Source: Pseudomonas sp. HR96 (GTDB lineage Bacteria > Pseudomonadota > Gammaproteobacteria > Pseudomonadales > Pseudomonadaceae). From it: a stretch of 64,000 nt of DNA. Shown here piece after piece: positions 26,182 to 35,310 of this stretch. Below the pieces are notes generated by a model that saw only the letters and a list, made by a program, of their open reading frames with translations, was not told where the DNA came from and did not search any database. Location of the stretch: contig NZ_CP139141.1 of assembly GCF_034059295.1 (NCBI RefSeq), forward strand, positions 2,463,001 through 2,527,000, written 5' to 3'. A program made the position numbers and the translations under genes. Each line of letters begins with the position of its first letter. Within the stretch, counting starts at the first letter, position 1.

Positions 26182-27180
26182 ATGCCTTTGCCAGAGACCA
26201 TGAACTACATCCAGATCAGCCAGCCCGGCGGCCCTGAAGTGCTGCAGCTGACTGAAGGCCCGGTGCCGCAGCCAGCCGCTCATGAAGTGCTGGTCCGGGT
26301 GCACGCCGCCGGCATCAACCGTCCCGATGTCATCCAGCGCACCGGCAAGTATCCGATGAAGCCGGGCATGAGCCCGGTGCCGGGGCTGGAGGTAGCCGGC
26401 GAAGTGGTGGCAGTGGGCACCGAGGTCAGCGACTTCCAGCCGGGTGACCGGGTCTGCGGCCTGACCAATGGCGGCGGCTACGCCGAGTACTGTGTGCTGC
26501 CGGCCAGCCAGACGCTGGCGATCCCGACGGGGGTCGACATGGTCCACGCCGCCGCCATTCCCGAGACCTTCTTCACCGTCTGGGCCAACCTCTTCGAGAT
26601 CGGCCAGGCGCAGGCCGGGGCCAGGGTGCTGGTCCATGGCGGCACCAGCGGCATCGGCACCACCGCCTTGATGTTGTGCCAGGCGCTGGGCATCCAGGCG
26701 TTCGCCACGGCGGGCAGCACCGGCAAATGCGAGCAGATTCGCCAGCTTGGCGCGCAGCCGATCAACTACCGCGAGGCCGACTTCAGCACGGTGATCGCCG
26801 AGCAGACGTCCGGCAAAGGTGTGGATGTGATTCTCGACATCATGGGCGGCAGCTATTTCGAGGGCAATCTCGCGGCGCTGGCCAGGCGCGGCCGGCTGGT
26901 GATCATCGGCTTCCTCGGCTCGAGCACGGTCAAGGATTTCAACCTGATGGCCCTGGCCGACAAACAGGCAGTGGTCACCGGTTCAATGATGCGCTCGCGC
27001 ACCCGCGAGGAAAAAGCCGAGATCGCCAAGGCCCTGCTGGCCAATGTCTGGCCGTTGCTGGCCAAGGGGCAATGCCTGCCGATGATCGATCGGGTCTTCC
27101 CGTTGGCCGATGCGGCCGGGGCCCATCGGCGCATGGAAGAGGGCGAGCATGTAGGCAAGATAGTGCTGCAGGTCATCTGA
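26182..27180 (+). CDS. Zinc-independent MDR NAD(P)H:quinone oxidoreductase (PIG3-like)
   Basis: A 332-residue MDR oxidoreductase. The GroES-like half carries HAAGINRPDVIQRTG and the nucleotide-binding motif HGGTSGIGTTALMLCQ. It is a paralogue of the protein at 11067-12068: the stretches NYRE/RSRTREEKAEI and the C-terminal GKIVLQV match the other's RPKSREEKTRL and GKVLLTV. It reduces quinones with NADPH; physiological substrate unknown. It follows the regulator at 25288 by about 80 bp on the same strand and converges with the antitoxin gene (overlap of 8 bp). Confidence 0.9.
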   Translation: MPLPETMNYIQISQPGGPEVLQLTEGPVPQPAAHEVLVRVHAAGINRPDVIQRTGKYPMKPGMSPVPGLEVAGEVVAVGTEVSDFQPGDRVCGLTNGGGYAEYCVLPASQTLAIPTGVDMVHAAAIPETFFTVWANLFEIGQAQAGARVLVHGGTSGIGTTALMLCQALGIQAFATAGSTGKCEQIRQLGAQPINYREADFSTVIAEQTSGKGVDVILDIMGGSYFEGNLAALARRGRLVIIGFLGSSTVKDFNLMALADKQAVVTGSMMRSRTREEKAEIAKALLANVWPLLAKGQCLPMIDRVFPLADAAGAHRRMEEGEHVGKIVLQVI

Positions 27181-27664
27181 CGCCGGTGCCGGGCTGCGCT
27201 GCGGCGCTGCCCTCGATGAACGCCACCGGCGACAGGCCGAAGCGCCGGGCGAGGGCGTAGGCCATCTTGTGGCTGAGCGGGCGGCGGCCGCTGAGAATGC
27301 GCGACACCGAGGTCTTGTCGCCGATTTCCGGCAGGTCGGAGCCGGTCAGCTGGTGGGTGTGCATCAAGTCCTTGAGCAGCTGCAGCGGAGTGAAGGATTG
27401 TTGAAATTCGCGATTGGCCTGAGCGAATTCCTGGCCGGCGCGCTCGTAGGCCAGAATGGCCTGCTCCAGCTCGATCAGGATCAGCGCCTCGTAGCGATTG
27501 AGCGGGTGACCGTCGGTCAGCAGGTCGAGCAGCGCGCAAGCCCGGCCGTAGTCGGCCGCATCGCCAATGCCGTCGACGTACTCGCCGCGCAGCTGCTCGA
27601 CGGCGCTTTGCAGCTGCTCGAGTGCGGCCTTGACCTGCGGCCGGGGACGGTGCATTGAGCTCAT
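27173..27664 (-). CDS. higA: HigA-type antitoxin (HTH transcriptional regulator)
   Basis: A 163-residue helix-turn-helix protein. The C-terminal third (HTHQLTGSDLPEIGDKTSVSRILSGRRPLSHKMAYALARRFGLSP) is a Cro/CI-type DNA-binding domain typical of HigA-like antitoxins, preceded by an acidic helical N-terminus that would wrap and neutralise the toxin. The gene overlaps the end of the toxin gene by 4 bp (ATGA) and is transcribed after it, the usual toxin-first order of higBA. The protein would repress the operon. Confidence 0.85.
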   Translation of the reverse strand: MSSMHRPRPQVKAALEQLQSAVEQLRGEYVDGIGDAADYGRACALLDLLTDGHPLNRYEALILIELEQAILAYERAGQEFAQANREFQQSFTPLQLLKDLMHTHQLTGSDLPEIGDKTSVSRILSGRRPLSHKMAYALARRFGLSPVAFIEGSAAAQPGTGVR

Positions 27665-27993
27665 GGCATGACTCCTTGAGGATGGCCGGCATACCAGCGG
27701 CTGGCTGCGGCGTAGTCGGCATGGGTGAAGATATGTTTGCCGTAGAACTTCTGCCGCGTGTAGTTCAGGCCGCCGATAAGCCGCAGGTGATTGCCACCTA
27801 TGTCGATGACTACCCAGTGGTCGTCAGCCCTTGGGCGGAGCAGGTCCAGCCCTCGGCCGAACAGCTTTTGCAGGTCCTGATAATGCTGGGGTTGCGCAGC
27901 GCTGAGCAGGCGCAGGCAACGTAGCAGGGCGCTGCTGCAATTGGGGTACAAGCTGGCGGCCTCGATGAAGCAGCTCTTCTTGAGCACGTCCAT
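27661..27993 (-). CDS. higB: HigB-type mRNA interferase toxin
   Basis: A 110-residue protein with the HigB (RelE-fold) pattern: a basic N-terminus, HWVVIDIGGNHLRLIGGLNYTRQKFYGKHIFTHADY, whose H-x-x-Y tail is the characteristic THAEY-like ending. This family cleaves mRNA on the ribosome. The ATG at 27993 is used; an in-frame ATG 6 bp upstream is also possible. Overlap with the antitoxin by 4 bp implies translational coupling. Confidence 0.85.
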   Translation of the reverse strand: MDVLKKSCFIEAASLYPNCSSALLRCLRLLSAAQPQHYQDLQKLFGRGLDLLRPRADDHWVVIDIGGNHLRLIGGLNYTRQKFYGKHIFTHADYAAASRWYAGHPQGVMP

Positions 27994-28115
27994 ATACATC
28001 CCTGTCGTAAAGTCGATGTTACTCGAGTTGAATATATTTACAACCTGGCGAGCCGAAGCAGTATGTTGCGGCAGATGACAGGTTGCCGGGGAAAGGCATC
28101 CGGCTGCCTTCCTGT

Positions 28116-28590
28116 TCACTGGAGGAGTGTTGCACGACGCCTGCGGATGTGAAGGGCGGGCTTGTTGCATGAGGTTTCGCAGCCGCAGGCGAAGGAATGA
28201 ATCAGGCGCGTGCCCAGGCTCTTCTGCTGGCCACCAGGCCGCCGTCTGGCAGGTCCTTGCCATTGTCGCGAACCGAAAACACCAAGGTGTCGACATCGCG
28301 CCGCAGGGCCACGGCGATGGTGCGGTCGGTGTGCTGATCGTCGAACGCATGCTTGATTGCATTGAGCACCAGCTCGACGGCCAGCAGGCCGAGGGTGGTG
28401 CAGCGTTCGGCGGGCAGGTATATGCCCTCATCGCTGGATACCAGGAGCCGCAGGCTTTTCTCCGAGGCGAAGGCCTGGGCGAGGTCGGCGACCAGGTCTT
28501 CGAGAAATCGTGAAACGTCCAGCCGTTCGGCCGAGACATCCTCCTGGGAAAACAGCTTGTGGTGCAGCGCGGGGACGGGCTCAGCCGACG
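28116..28590 (-). pseudogene. Sensor histidine kinase remnant (HisKA_2/HWE type), frameshifted
   Basis: On the minus strand the sequence encodes KLFSQEDVSAERLDVSRFLEDL and further, the second half of a HisKA_2 dimerisation region, then LGLLAVELVLNAIKHAF (the N box of HATPase_c) and VFSVRDNGKDLPDGG (G1 box). After GGLVASRR the frame is lost. The expected continuation SLGTRLIHSFA is found in another frame starting around 28222 and runs to a stop at 28116. The 5' part with the phospho-His is missing; the homologous sequence fades where the lyase gene ends (28581). This is a truncated, decayed kinase, not a functional gene. Confidence 0.75.
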
Positions 28591-29516
28591 CCGGGCGGCA
28601 GGGGATGCAGGTCACAGTTGCGCCCGGCCTTGGCCACCTGGCCCGGCAGCTCGTGGCCGAGCAGGGCCGGCAGGGTCCGCGACAGGCGCAATAGATGCTC
28701 AAGATCGATGCCGGTGGGGATGCCCATCTCGGCGCACAGGTTGACCAGGTCCTCGGTGCAGATGTTGCCCGAGGCGCCCGGCGCGAACGGGCAGCCGCCC
28801 AGCCCGCCAAGCGCGGCGTCGAAGCGCCGCGCGCCGGCCTCGTATGCCGCCAGCACGTTGCTCAGGCCCAGGCCCCGGGTGTTGTGAAAATGCAGGGTCA
28901 GCGCCGCCGCCGGCACTCGATCGAGCACGCGGCGCACCAGGTCATGGACCTGGCGTGGGTTGGCCATGCCAGTGGTGTCGGCCAGGGTCACGCCTTGCAG
29001 GCCCAGCGCCTGGTAGTCGTCGATCAGGCGCAGCACCACGTCCTCGTCGATGCGCCCTTCGAAGGGGCAGCCGAAGGTGGTGGCCACCGTGCCGTTGAGC
29101 TGCACCGGATAATCCTGCGCCAGCGCGACGATCTCGCCAAAGCCGGCCAACGATTGTTCGCGGGTCATGCGCATGTTGGCGCGGTTGTGGCTCTGGCTGG
29201 CCGACAGCACCAGGTTCAGCTCATCGGCCCTGGCCGCCACGGCGCGCTGCGCACCCTTGAGGTTGGGGATCAGGGCGACATAGATCACCCCAGGTTGGCG
29301 CTGCACGCCAGCGAACACCTCGGCGCCGTCACGCAGCGCCGGGATGGCCTTTGGCGAAACGAACGAGCCGGCCTCGATGCGGCTGAAGCCCGCCAGCGAG
29401 AGCTGGTCGATCAGCGCGATCTTGTCGGCCGTTTCGACCCAGCTCGGTTCGATCTGCAGGCCATCGCGGGGGGCGACTTCCTGCACCAGCAGGCGCTCGG
29501 AATAATCGCCGATCAT
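28581..29516 (-). CDS. Hydroxymethylglutaryl-CoA lyase family protein
   Basis: A 311-residue TIM-barrel lyase of the HMGL/DRE-TIM family. The DRE motif appears as VAPRDGLQIEP, with DTTGMANP and LHFHNTRGLGLSN providing metal His residues, and GGLGGCPFAPGASGN carrying the catalytic Cys loop. It cleaves HMG-CoA-like thioesters to acetyl-CoA and an acid. The ATG at 29516 overlaps the stop of the CoA-transferase gene by 4 bp, so the two are coupled. Together they could activate a dicarboxylic acid with CoA and cleave it, as in leucine or itaconate-type routes; which is not known. Confidence 0.9.
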   Translation of the reverse strand: MIGDYSERLLVQEVAPRDGLQIEPSWVETADKIALIDQLSLAGFSRIEAGSFVSPKAIPALRDGAEVFAGVQRQPGVIYVALIPNLKGAQRAVAARADELNLVLSASQSHNRANMRMTREQSLAGFGEIVALAQDYPVQLNGTVATTFGCPFEGRIDEDVVLRLIDDYQALGLQGVTLADTTGMANPRQVHDLVRRVLDRVPAAALTLHFHNTRGLGLSNVLAAYEAGARRFDAALGGLGGCPFAPGASGNICTEDLVNLCAEMGIPTGIDLEHLLRLSRTLPALLGHELPGQVAKAGRNCDLHPLPPGVG

Positions 29517-30703
29517 TGCACCACCCCCTCGTCCTTGAGCCGCTGGATGGTCCGCGCGTCCAGGCCGAGGCTGTCGAGCACCGACTCGGTGTGCTGACCG
29601 AGCCCCGGGCCCTGCCAATTGACCACGCCCGGGGTGGCGGAGAGTTTCGGCACGATGCCGGGCATCTTCACCTGGGCACCCCCGGGCAGTTGCGCGTCGA
29701 GGATCATCTCGCGGGCCTGGTAGTGCGGGTCGGCGACGATGTCGGCCACCGAATAGATGCGCCCGGCCGGCACCTGGGCCGTTTCCAGGGCCGCCAGCAC
29801 GGCATCGACCGGCAGCTGCGAGCTCCAGTCGGCGATGGCCTGGTCGAGCAGCGCCGCCTGGGCCGCACGCCCGTCGTTGTAGGCGAACGAGGGGTTGTCG
29901 GCCAGTTCCGGGCGGCCGATGGCGAGCATCAGGCGCTTGAAGATCGGATCGCTGTTGCCGGCAATCACCACATAGCCACCGTCGGCGGTCGGGTAGGTGT
30001 TGGACGGGGCGATGCCGGGCAGGGCGCCGCCGCTGCGCTCGCGGACGTGGCCGAGCATGTCGTACTCGGGTACCAGGCTTTCCATGACGTTGAATACGCT
30101 TTCGGCCAGCGACACGTCCACCACCTGGCCGTCGCCCTGGCCGGTCTTGACCCGCAGCAGCGACATCAGCGCGCCCATCACCGCGTGCATCGACGCCAGC
30201 GAATCGCCCAGGCTGACGCCGACCCGCGCCGGTGGCGAACCGGGTGTGCCGGTGGTGTAGCGAATCCCGCCCATGGCCTCGCCGATGGCGCCGAAGCCCG
30301 GGCGGTCACGGTAGGGGCCGGTCTGGCCGTAGCCGGAAATGCGCACCAGGGTCAGCCTGGGGTTCAGCGCATGCAGTACGTCCCAGCCGATGCCGAGTTT
30401 TTCCAGGGCCCCGGGTCGCAGGTTCTCGATGATCACATCGGCGCTTTCGGCCAGCTGCTTGATGATGGCGATGCCGTCGGCGGACTTGAGGTTCAAGGCC
30501 AGGGATTTCTTGTTGCGCGATTGCAGGTACCACCACAGCGAGGTGCCTTCGTGGAGCTTTCGCCACTTGCGAAGGGGGTCGCCCTGGCCGAGGGATTCGA
30601 TCTTGATCACCTCGGCGCCGAATTCGGCCATGATTCGCGCGGCGAAGGGCGCGGCGATCAAGGTGCCGATTTCGATGACGCGAATACCGCTGAGAGCCGT
30701 CAT
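29513..30703 (-). CDS. CaiB/BaiF family CoA-transferase
   Basis: A 396-residue family III CoA transferase. The N-terminal nucleotide-fold region VIEIGTLIAAPFAARIMAEFGAEVIKIES and IIENLRPGALEKLGIGWD are characteristic, and VGVSLGDSLASMHAVMGAL contains the Asp that forms the CoA-linked anhydride. Transfers CoA between carboxylic acids. Paired with the HMG-CoA-lyase-like gene by a 4-bp overlap; the two should act on the same acid. The substrate is not known. Confidence 0.92.
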   Translation of the reverse strand: MTALSGIRVIEIGTLIAAPFAARIMAEFGAEVIKIESLGQGDPLRKWRKLHEGTSLWWYLQSRNKKSLALNLKSADGIAIIKQLAESADVIIENLRPGALEKLGIGWDVLHALNPRLTLVRISGYGQTGPYRDRPGFGAIGEAMGGIRYTTGTPGSPPARVGVSLGDSLASMHAVMGALMSLLRVKTGQGDGQVVDVSLAESVFNVMESLVPEYDMLGHVRERSGGALPGIAPSNTYPTADGGYVVIAGNSDPIFKRLMLAIGRPELADNPSFAYNDGRAAQAALLDQAIADWSSQLPVDAVLAALETAQVPAGRIYSVADIVADPHYQAREMILDAQLPGGAQVKMPGIVPKLSATPGVVNWQGPGLGQHTESVLDSLGLDARTIQRLKDEGVVQ

Positions 30704-31002
30704 GCTGAAGCCTCTATGTGTTTCTTGTTGGAATGGGTGTTGCGCTGGGTCGTAGATTAGAGCGCGATAGAGGGCGCACGCCAGCCATCAGTCGGCAAGC
30801 GGCGTTCGCGCCTGGCGAACGCCAGGCCGGTCGTTGCAGGTGGTCGACCAGCAGGGCGATCAGCTCAAGGCGGCGGATCAGCTGCCTGTGCTCGCGGGTC
30901 TCGTCGGGCATCGCGGCTTCCATGGACAGGTGGCAGAGGCCCCAAGCCCCGACCGACCGACCGACCGACCGCTTCGATTTTCCTCCTACAGGGGACGAGG
31001 AC
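30704..31002. other. Interval of about 300 bp; possible 69-residue minus-strand frame
   Basis: No firm gene is seen. On the minus strand 30923-30714 could encode 69 residues (MEAAMPDETREHRQLIRRLE, rest basic and Pro/Arg-rich); the first 35 residues look like an amphipathic helix but I recognise no family and there is no clear ribosome-binding site. At 30949-30971 there are nearly six tandem CCGA tetranucleotides. Confidence 0.3.
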
Positions 31003-31677
31003 TCAAGGAAAAGCCGCCACCTCGTCCAGATGCTGCAGCAGGTCAAGAGGGTCATCGTACACCCGCAGCGCCCCGGCCCGTTCCAGTTCGCCGACGCCAT
31101 AGCCGCCGCACAGCAGGCCGATCCCGGTGGCCTTGCAGCGCCGGGCGGCGAGCATGTCCCAGATGGCGTCACCGATGACCAGGCATTCTTCGATGGGCGC
31201 GCCCATCTTCTGCGCGGCGGCGACGAACAGGCCGGGGTGCGGTTTGCCGTACTTGACCTCGTCGCGGGTGATCAGGTTGATCTTCTTCGGGTCCAGCCCG
31301 AGCACCTTGAGGTTGATCTCGGCGGTGGCCATGGCGCCGCTGGTGGCGATGCACCAGTCGAGTTTTTCGCGGTCCAGGGTCTCGAGCAGCTCGTTGGCGC
31401 CGGGCAGCGCGATGATCTGGTGCTTGAGCTGGTCGTAGGCTTCGGCGTGACGCTCGTTGAGGCGCTCTGCCTGTTTCTCGTCGATGTCCACGCCTGTCTC
31501 GCGCGACAGGTTCTTGAGCATCATGCCGCCGGCCATGCCGATCTTGCGATGGATGCGCCACATCGCCAGGGGGATCTTTTCGGCGTCCAGCGCCTGTTTC
31601 CAGGCGGCGACGTTCTGATAGACGCTGTCGGTCAGGGTACCGTCCAGGTCGAAGATAAAGGAGGTTCTGTCTTGCAT
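31003..31677 (-). CDS. HAD superfamily hydrolase (phosphatase)
   Basis: A 224-residue haloacid dehalogenase-type phosphatase. Motif I FIFDLDGTLTDS with the nucleophilic Asp, motif II ATSG, and motif III/IV KYGKPHPG followed by VIGDAIWDM are all present, with a helical cap between. Removes phosphate from a small phosphorylated metabolite; likely of the phosphoglycolate phosphatase/beta-phosphoglucomutase subgroup. ATG at 31677 places MQDRTSF at the start; the 12 codons above are not conserved in type. Confidence 0.9.
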   Translation of the reverse strand: MQDRTSFIFDLDGTLTDSVYQNVAAWKQALDAEKIPLAMWRIHRKIGMAGGMMLKNLSRETGVDIDEKQAERLNERHAEAYDQLKHQIIALPGANELLETLDREKLDWCIATSGAMATAEINLKVLGLDPKKINLITRDEVKYGKPHPGLFVAAAQKMGAPIEECLVIGDAIWDMLAARRCKATGIGLLCGGYGVGELERAGALRVYDDPLDLLQHLDEVAAFP

Positions 31678-31741
31678 GGGGGGCTCACCGATGAGCCGGG
31701 CGTTGTCTGCCAACCAGCGATGCCCGGCTTTCTACTGTGAG

Positions 31742-32920
31742 CTACCCGGCCAAAGGTTGGTTCAAATCCACCATCTGCAGGCTGTCGCGGCCGCCGCGCT
31801 TGGACGCGTAAAGCGCCGCGTCACCGCGCTCGATCAGCTGCGCCAGGCTGCCTGGATGACGGTCGAACAGGCTGGCGCCCAGGCTCAAGGTCACCGGCTG
31901 CGGGGTGGCATAGCTCTGCGCGGCGGCCTGGCGAAACTGCTCGCGCAGAGTCGCCGCCAGTACCTGCAAGGCATTGGGCGAAGCGTTGGCCAGCAGGATC
32001 GCGAACTCGTCGCCGCCCAGGCGCGCGGCCAGAGAACCCTTGGGCAGCGCGGCAAGGATCATCTCGCCCAGGGCGATCAACAGCCGGTCTCCTGCCGTGT
32101 GGCCATAGAGGTCGTTGACCAGCTTGAAGTGATCGATGTCGATCAGCAGCAAGGCGGCCGGGCGCGCGTCGCTCACTTCCTCGAACAGCCGCAGCGCCCG
32201 GCTCTCCAGGGCGCGGCGGTTGTACAGCGCGGTCAGCGGGTCACGCGCGGCGAGGCGGGCGATGCGCCGTTCGCGGCGATGGCGCTCGGTGCCGGTCATC
32301 GACAAGGCGATGAGCATGATGGCCATGGCGCCCTCGACCAGCGACACCTGGATGATCTGCCCACGAAAGGCGCCCAGGTCGATGACCGTGCCCGGCACCG
32401 CCGCCGTCACCGCCTTGGCCCCGTAGAACAGGCCGTGGACCAGCAGCACATAGCGCAACTGCACCGCGCCGACGCTGAGCGAGCGACCATGGGGGCGCAG
32501 CAGCGTGCTGGCGCGCAGCATCAGCACCATGACCATCAGCGAGTTGACCGCCAGCATCAGCTTGGACCAGGGCTGGTCGGCCGGTTGCAACACCAGCGGC
32601 AGCAGCAACTGGCCCAGCCACACCGCGAAGATCAGGTACCAGCCACGCGACAGCCGAGCTTCGGTGAAGCGCGCGACCCCGAGCAGAAACAGCCAATGGG
32701 CGACCACCAGGAGCCCGTTGGCAAACCACACGCCCACCAGCAGCAGGCCGCTGCTGCGCAGCAGGGCCAGCACCGAGCCGACGGAAATGATGGCAAAGCC
32801 CGCGCTCCAGAACAGCAGCGAGGCCTCGCGCACGCTGCGCCACTCCACCATCAGGTACAGGGCGGCGGCAGCGGCAAGGGCGATGGTCAGGGTGAGCATC
32901 GTCAGGGGGTCTAACGCCAT
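31742..32920 (-). CDS. Membrane diguanylate cyclase (GGDEF domain)
   Basis: A 392-residue protein. Residues 1-210 hold about six or seven hydrophobic segments (an MHYT/7TM-type sensor I cannot name), then a GGDEF domain from about 220 with RLGGDEFAILLA as the active loop and DIDHFKLVNDLYGH upstream. The residues where the inhibitory I-site RxxD normally lies read PKGS, so product inhibition is probably absent. Makes cyclic di-GMP, controlling biofilm and motility. It lies on its own, adjacent to the HAD gene. Confidence 0.92.
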   Translation of the reverse strand: MALDPLTMLTLTIALAAAAALYLMVEWRSVREASLLFWSAGFAIISVGSVLALLRSSGLLLVGVWFANGLLVVAHWLFLLGVARFTEARLSRGWYLIFAVWLGQLLLPLVLQPADQPWSKLMLAVNSLMVMVLMLRASTLLRPHGRSLSVGAVQLRYVLLVHGLFYGAKAVTAAVPGTVIDLGAFRGQIIQVSLVEGAMAIMLIALSMTGTERHRRERRIARLAARDPLTALYNRRALESRALRLFEEVSDARPAALLLIDIDHFKLVNDLYGHTAGDRLLIALGEMILAALPKGSLAARLGGDEFAILLANASPNALQVLAATLREQFRQAAAQSYATPQPVTLSLGASLFDRHPGSLAQLIERGDAALYASKRGGRDSLQMVDLNQPLAG

Positions 32921-33005
32921 GGGTCTACTGGCCTTTCAATGGCAATGAAAGGCCGATTGTAAAGGCTTGGCGGATTTTTTTCGCGGCGCTCGGATCAGCC
33001 GTTGG

Positions 33006-33956
33006 TCATGGCGCCCAGATGCCCACGTCCCTGGCGTCCACGGCCTTGGGCAGCAGCCCGGCGGCGAAGAAGGCATCGGCGATCTTCTGCTGCTCGCTCA
33101 ACCCGTCGGCCATGACCGGTTGTACCTGGTAGGTACGGTGGTCATTGGCGGCCTGTACCGTGGTGCTGTCCAGGTTGCCCCACAGCGGCCCCAGCACCCG
33201 CGCGGCGTCGGCGGGATTGGCCTTGACCCACTGGCCAGCCTGCTGCAGCTGGGCGAACACCAGCTTGAGCACCTGCGGGTGAGCTTTGGCGTAGTCCGTT
33301 GCGGTCAGGTAGTAGCGCTTGTAGCTGGCCAGGCCCGCACCGTCGGCCAGGGCTCTGGTCGGCAGCTGGCGCTCGACGCTTGAAAGGTAGGGCTCCCAGG
33401 TCACCCAGGCGTCGACCTTGTTGTTTTCGAAAGCCGCCCGGCCATCGGCGGGTGTGAGGTAGGCCGGCTGAATATCGGTGAATTTCAGGCCAGCCTTGGC
33501 CAGCGCGGCGATCAGCAAGTAGTGGGTGCCGGCTGCCTTGGTCACCGCCACGGTCTTGCCTTTGAGGTCGGCCAGTTGGTGGATCGGCGAGTCGCTGCGC
33601 ACCACGATGGCCTGGGCGGCGGGCGAGGGCGACTCCTGGGCAAAGTAGGTCAGCCGGGCCTGGGCCGCCTGGGCGAAGATCGGCACAGTGTCGGCAACAT
33701 CGGCGCTGATGTCGACATTGCCGGTGTTCAGCGCCTCCAGCAGCGGCAGGCCGCTGGGAAACTCGTGCCAGCTGACCTCGATGCCTTGCTCCTTGAAGGC
33801 CTGCTCCAGGGTGCCCCTGCTCTTGAGCAAAGTCATCAGCGTGGAGGATTTCTGATAGCCGATGCGTACGGTTTCATCGGCCTGGGCGGTGCTGGCCAGG
33901 CTCAGGGCGAGGCCGCAGAGCGCGGTGGCGAAGATTTTGCGAAAGGTGAGGGGCAT
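33006..33956 (-). CDS. SsuA/TauA-type sulfonate-binding protein
   Basis: A 316-residue secreted protein with a signal peptide (ALCGLALSLASTAQA) and the NitT/TauT binding fold: RIGYQKSSTLMTLLKS near the start, WHEFPSGLPLLEALNTGNVDISA, and KGKTVAVTKAAGTHYLLI. It binds aliphatic sulfonates or taurine-like compounds. No permease or ATPase lies next to it. Two other such proteins lie at 36797 and 47780, and one matching permease/ATPase pair lies at 46219-47750, so it may deliver to that or to a distant transporter. Confidence 0.87.
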   Translation of the reverse strand: MPLTFRKIFATALCGLALSLASTAQADETVRIGYQKSSTLMTLLKSRGTLEQAFKEQGIEVSWHEFPSGLPLLEALNTGNVDISADVADTVPIFAQAAQARLTYFAQESPSPAAQAIVVRSDSPIHQLADLKGKTVAVTKAAGTHYLLIAALAKAGLKFTDIQPAYLTPADGRAAFENNKVDAWVTWEPYLSSVERQLPTRALADGAGLASYKRYYLTATDYAKAHPQVLKLVFAQLQQAGQWVKANPADAARVLGPLWGNLDSTTVQAANDHRTYQVQPVMADGLSEQQKIADAFFAAGLLPKAVDARDVGIWAP

Positions 33957-34184
33957 GGCGTGCTCAAGGTCGAAGGAAAATACACGGGCGTCAAGAGCAT
34001 AAGGTTTTAAGAAAAGGGATCTAAATATCGATTGGATCTTAGGTTATTCGCTATTGACATCCCGCCGCCAGGGCTGGCGCACGTCGCAAAGTCGGCAAAA
34101 AGTGTCATCCGCCCTTTCGGTATGGGTCAAGTGCGGGCACAATTCGGGTCCTTTTTTTTGGCCGACCCGGCCTGGGGCCCAGCA

Positions 34185-35282
34185 ATGATCAAGACGCCTT
34201 ACTACCTCATCGACAAACAGAAGCTTCTGGCCAACATGCAGAAGATTGCCTACGTGCGTGAGCAGTCCGGCGCCAAGGCCCTGCTGGCCCTCAAGTGCTT
34301 CGCCACCTGGTCGGTGTTCGACCTGATGCAGCAGTACATGGACGGCACCACTTCCTCGTCGCTGTACGAGCTCAAGCTCGGCCGCCAGAAGTTCGCCGGC
34401 GAGACCCACGCCTACAGCGTCGCCTGGGCCGACGACGAGATCGATGAGATGCTCGCCAACTGCGACAAGATCATCTTCAACTCCATCGGCCAGTTGCAGC
34501 GCTACAGCGCGGCCAGCGAGGGCAAGGTGCGCGGCCTGCGGGTCAACCCGCAGGTGAGCAGCTCCGACTATCTGCTGGCCGACCCGGCGCGGCCGTTCAG
34601 CCGCCTCGGCGAGTGGGACCCGGCCAAGGTCGAGCAGGTGATCGAGCAGATTTCCGGCTTCATGTTCCACAACAATTGCGAGAACGGTGATTTCGGCCTG
34701 TTCGACCAGATGCTCGGCACCATTGAAGAGCGTTTCGGTCATCTGTTGCACAAGGTCGAATGGGTGAGCCTGGGCGGCGGCATCCATTTCACTGGAGAGG
34801 GCTATGCCATCGACGCGTTCTGCGCGCGGCTCAAGGCCTTTTCAGAGAAGTACGGCGTGCAGGTCTACCTGGAGCCGGGCGAGGCGGCCATCACCCAGAG
34901 CGCCTCGCTGGAAGTCACGGTGCTCGACACCCTGTACAACGGCAAGCACCTGGCGGTGGTCGACAGCTCGATCGAGGCGCACATGCTCGACCTGCTGATC
35001 TACCGCCTCAACGCCAAGCTGGCGCCCAGCGCCGGCGAGTACACCTACATGGTGTGCGGCAAGTCATGTCTGGCCGGGGATATCTTCGGCGAGTACCCAT
35101 TCGATCGTCCGCTGGCCATCGGCGATCGGCTGTCGTTCATCGACGCGGCAGGCTACACCATGGTCAAGAAGAACTGGTTCAACGGCTTGAAAATGCCAGC
35201 CATCGTAGTGAAACAACTTGACGGTACCGTCGAGGTGGTTCGTGAGTTTGGTTTTGACGATTACCTGTCCAGCCTTTCGTGA
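34185..35282 (+). CDS. nspC: Carboxynorspermidine/carboxyspermidine decarboxylase
   Basis: A 365-residue PLP enzyme with alanine-racemase fold. The N-terminal TPYYLIDKQKLLANM is the family hallmark, and the PLP Lys is K37 in ALLALKCFATW. Conserved stretches include LRVNPQVSSSDY and WVSLGGGIHFTGEGY. The enzyme decarboxylates carboxyspermidine or carboxynorspermidine to the polyamine. The ATG at 34185 is chosen. The next gene at 35311 codes for the partner dehydrogenase that forms the carboxyamine, 28 bp away, so the two form the alternative spermidine route. Confidence 0.93.
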   Translation: MIKTPYYLIDKQKLLANMQKIAYVREQSGAKALLALKCFATWSVFDLMQQYMDGTTSSSLYELKLGRQKFAGETHAYSVAWADDEIDEMLANCDKIIFNSIGQLQRYSAASEGKVRGLRVNPQVSSSDYLLADPARPFSRLGEWDPAKVEQVIEQISGFMFHNNCENGDFGLFDQMLGTIEERFGHLLHKVEWVSLGGGIHFTGEGYAIDAFCARLKAFSEKYGVQVYLEPGEAAITQSASLEVTVLDTLYNGKHLAVVDSSIEAHMLDLLIYRLNAKLAPSAGEYTYMVCGKSCLAGDIFGEYPFDRPLAIGDRLSFIDAAGYTMVKKNWFNGLKMPAIVVKQLDGTVEVVREFGFDDYLSSLS

Positions 35283-35310
35283 AGCTGGCAGATAAGGAGA
35301 GATAAAGAGA

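Noticed and set aside
30949..30971. CCGA tetranucleotide repeat as a phase-variation tract
   Set aside because: It is not in a supported gene or clear promoter; only a possible small frame nearby.
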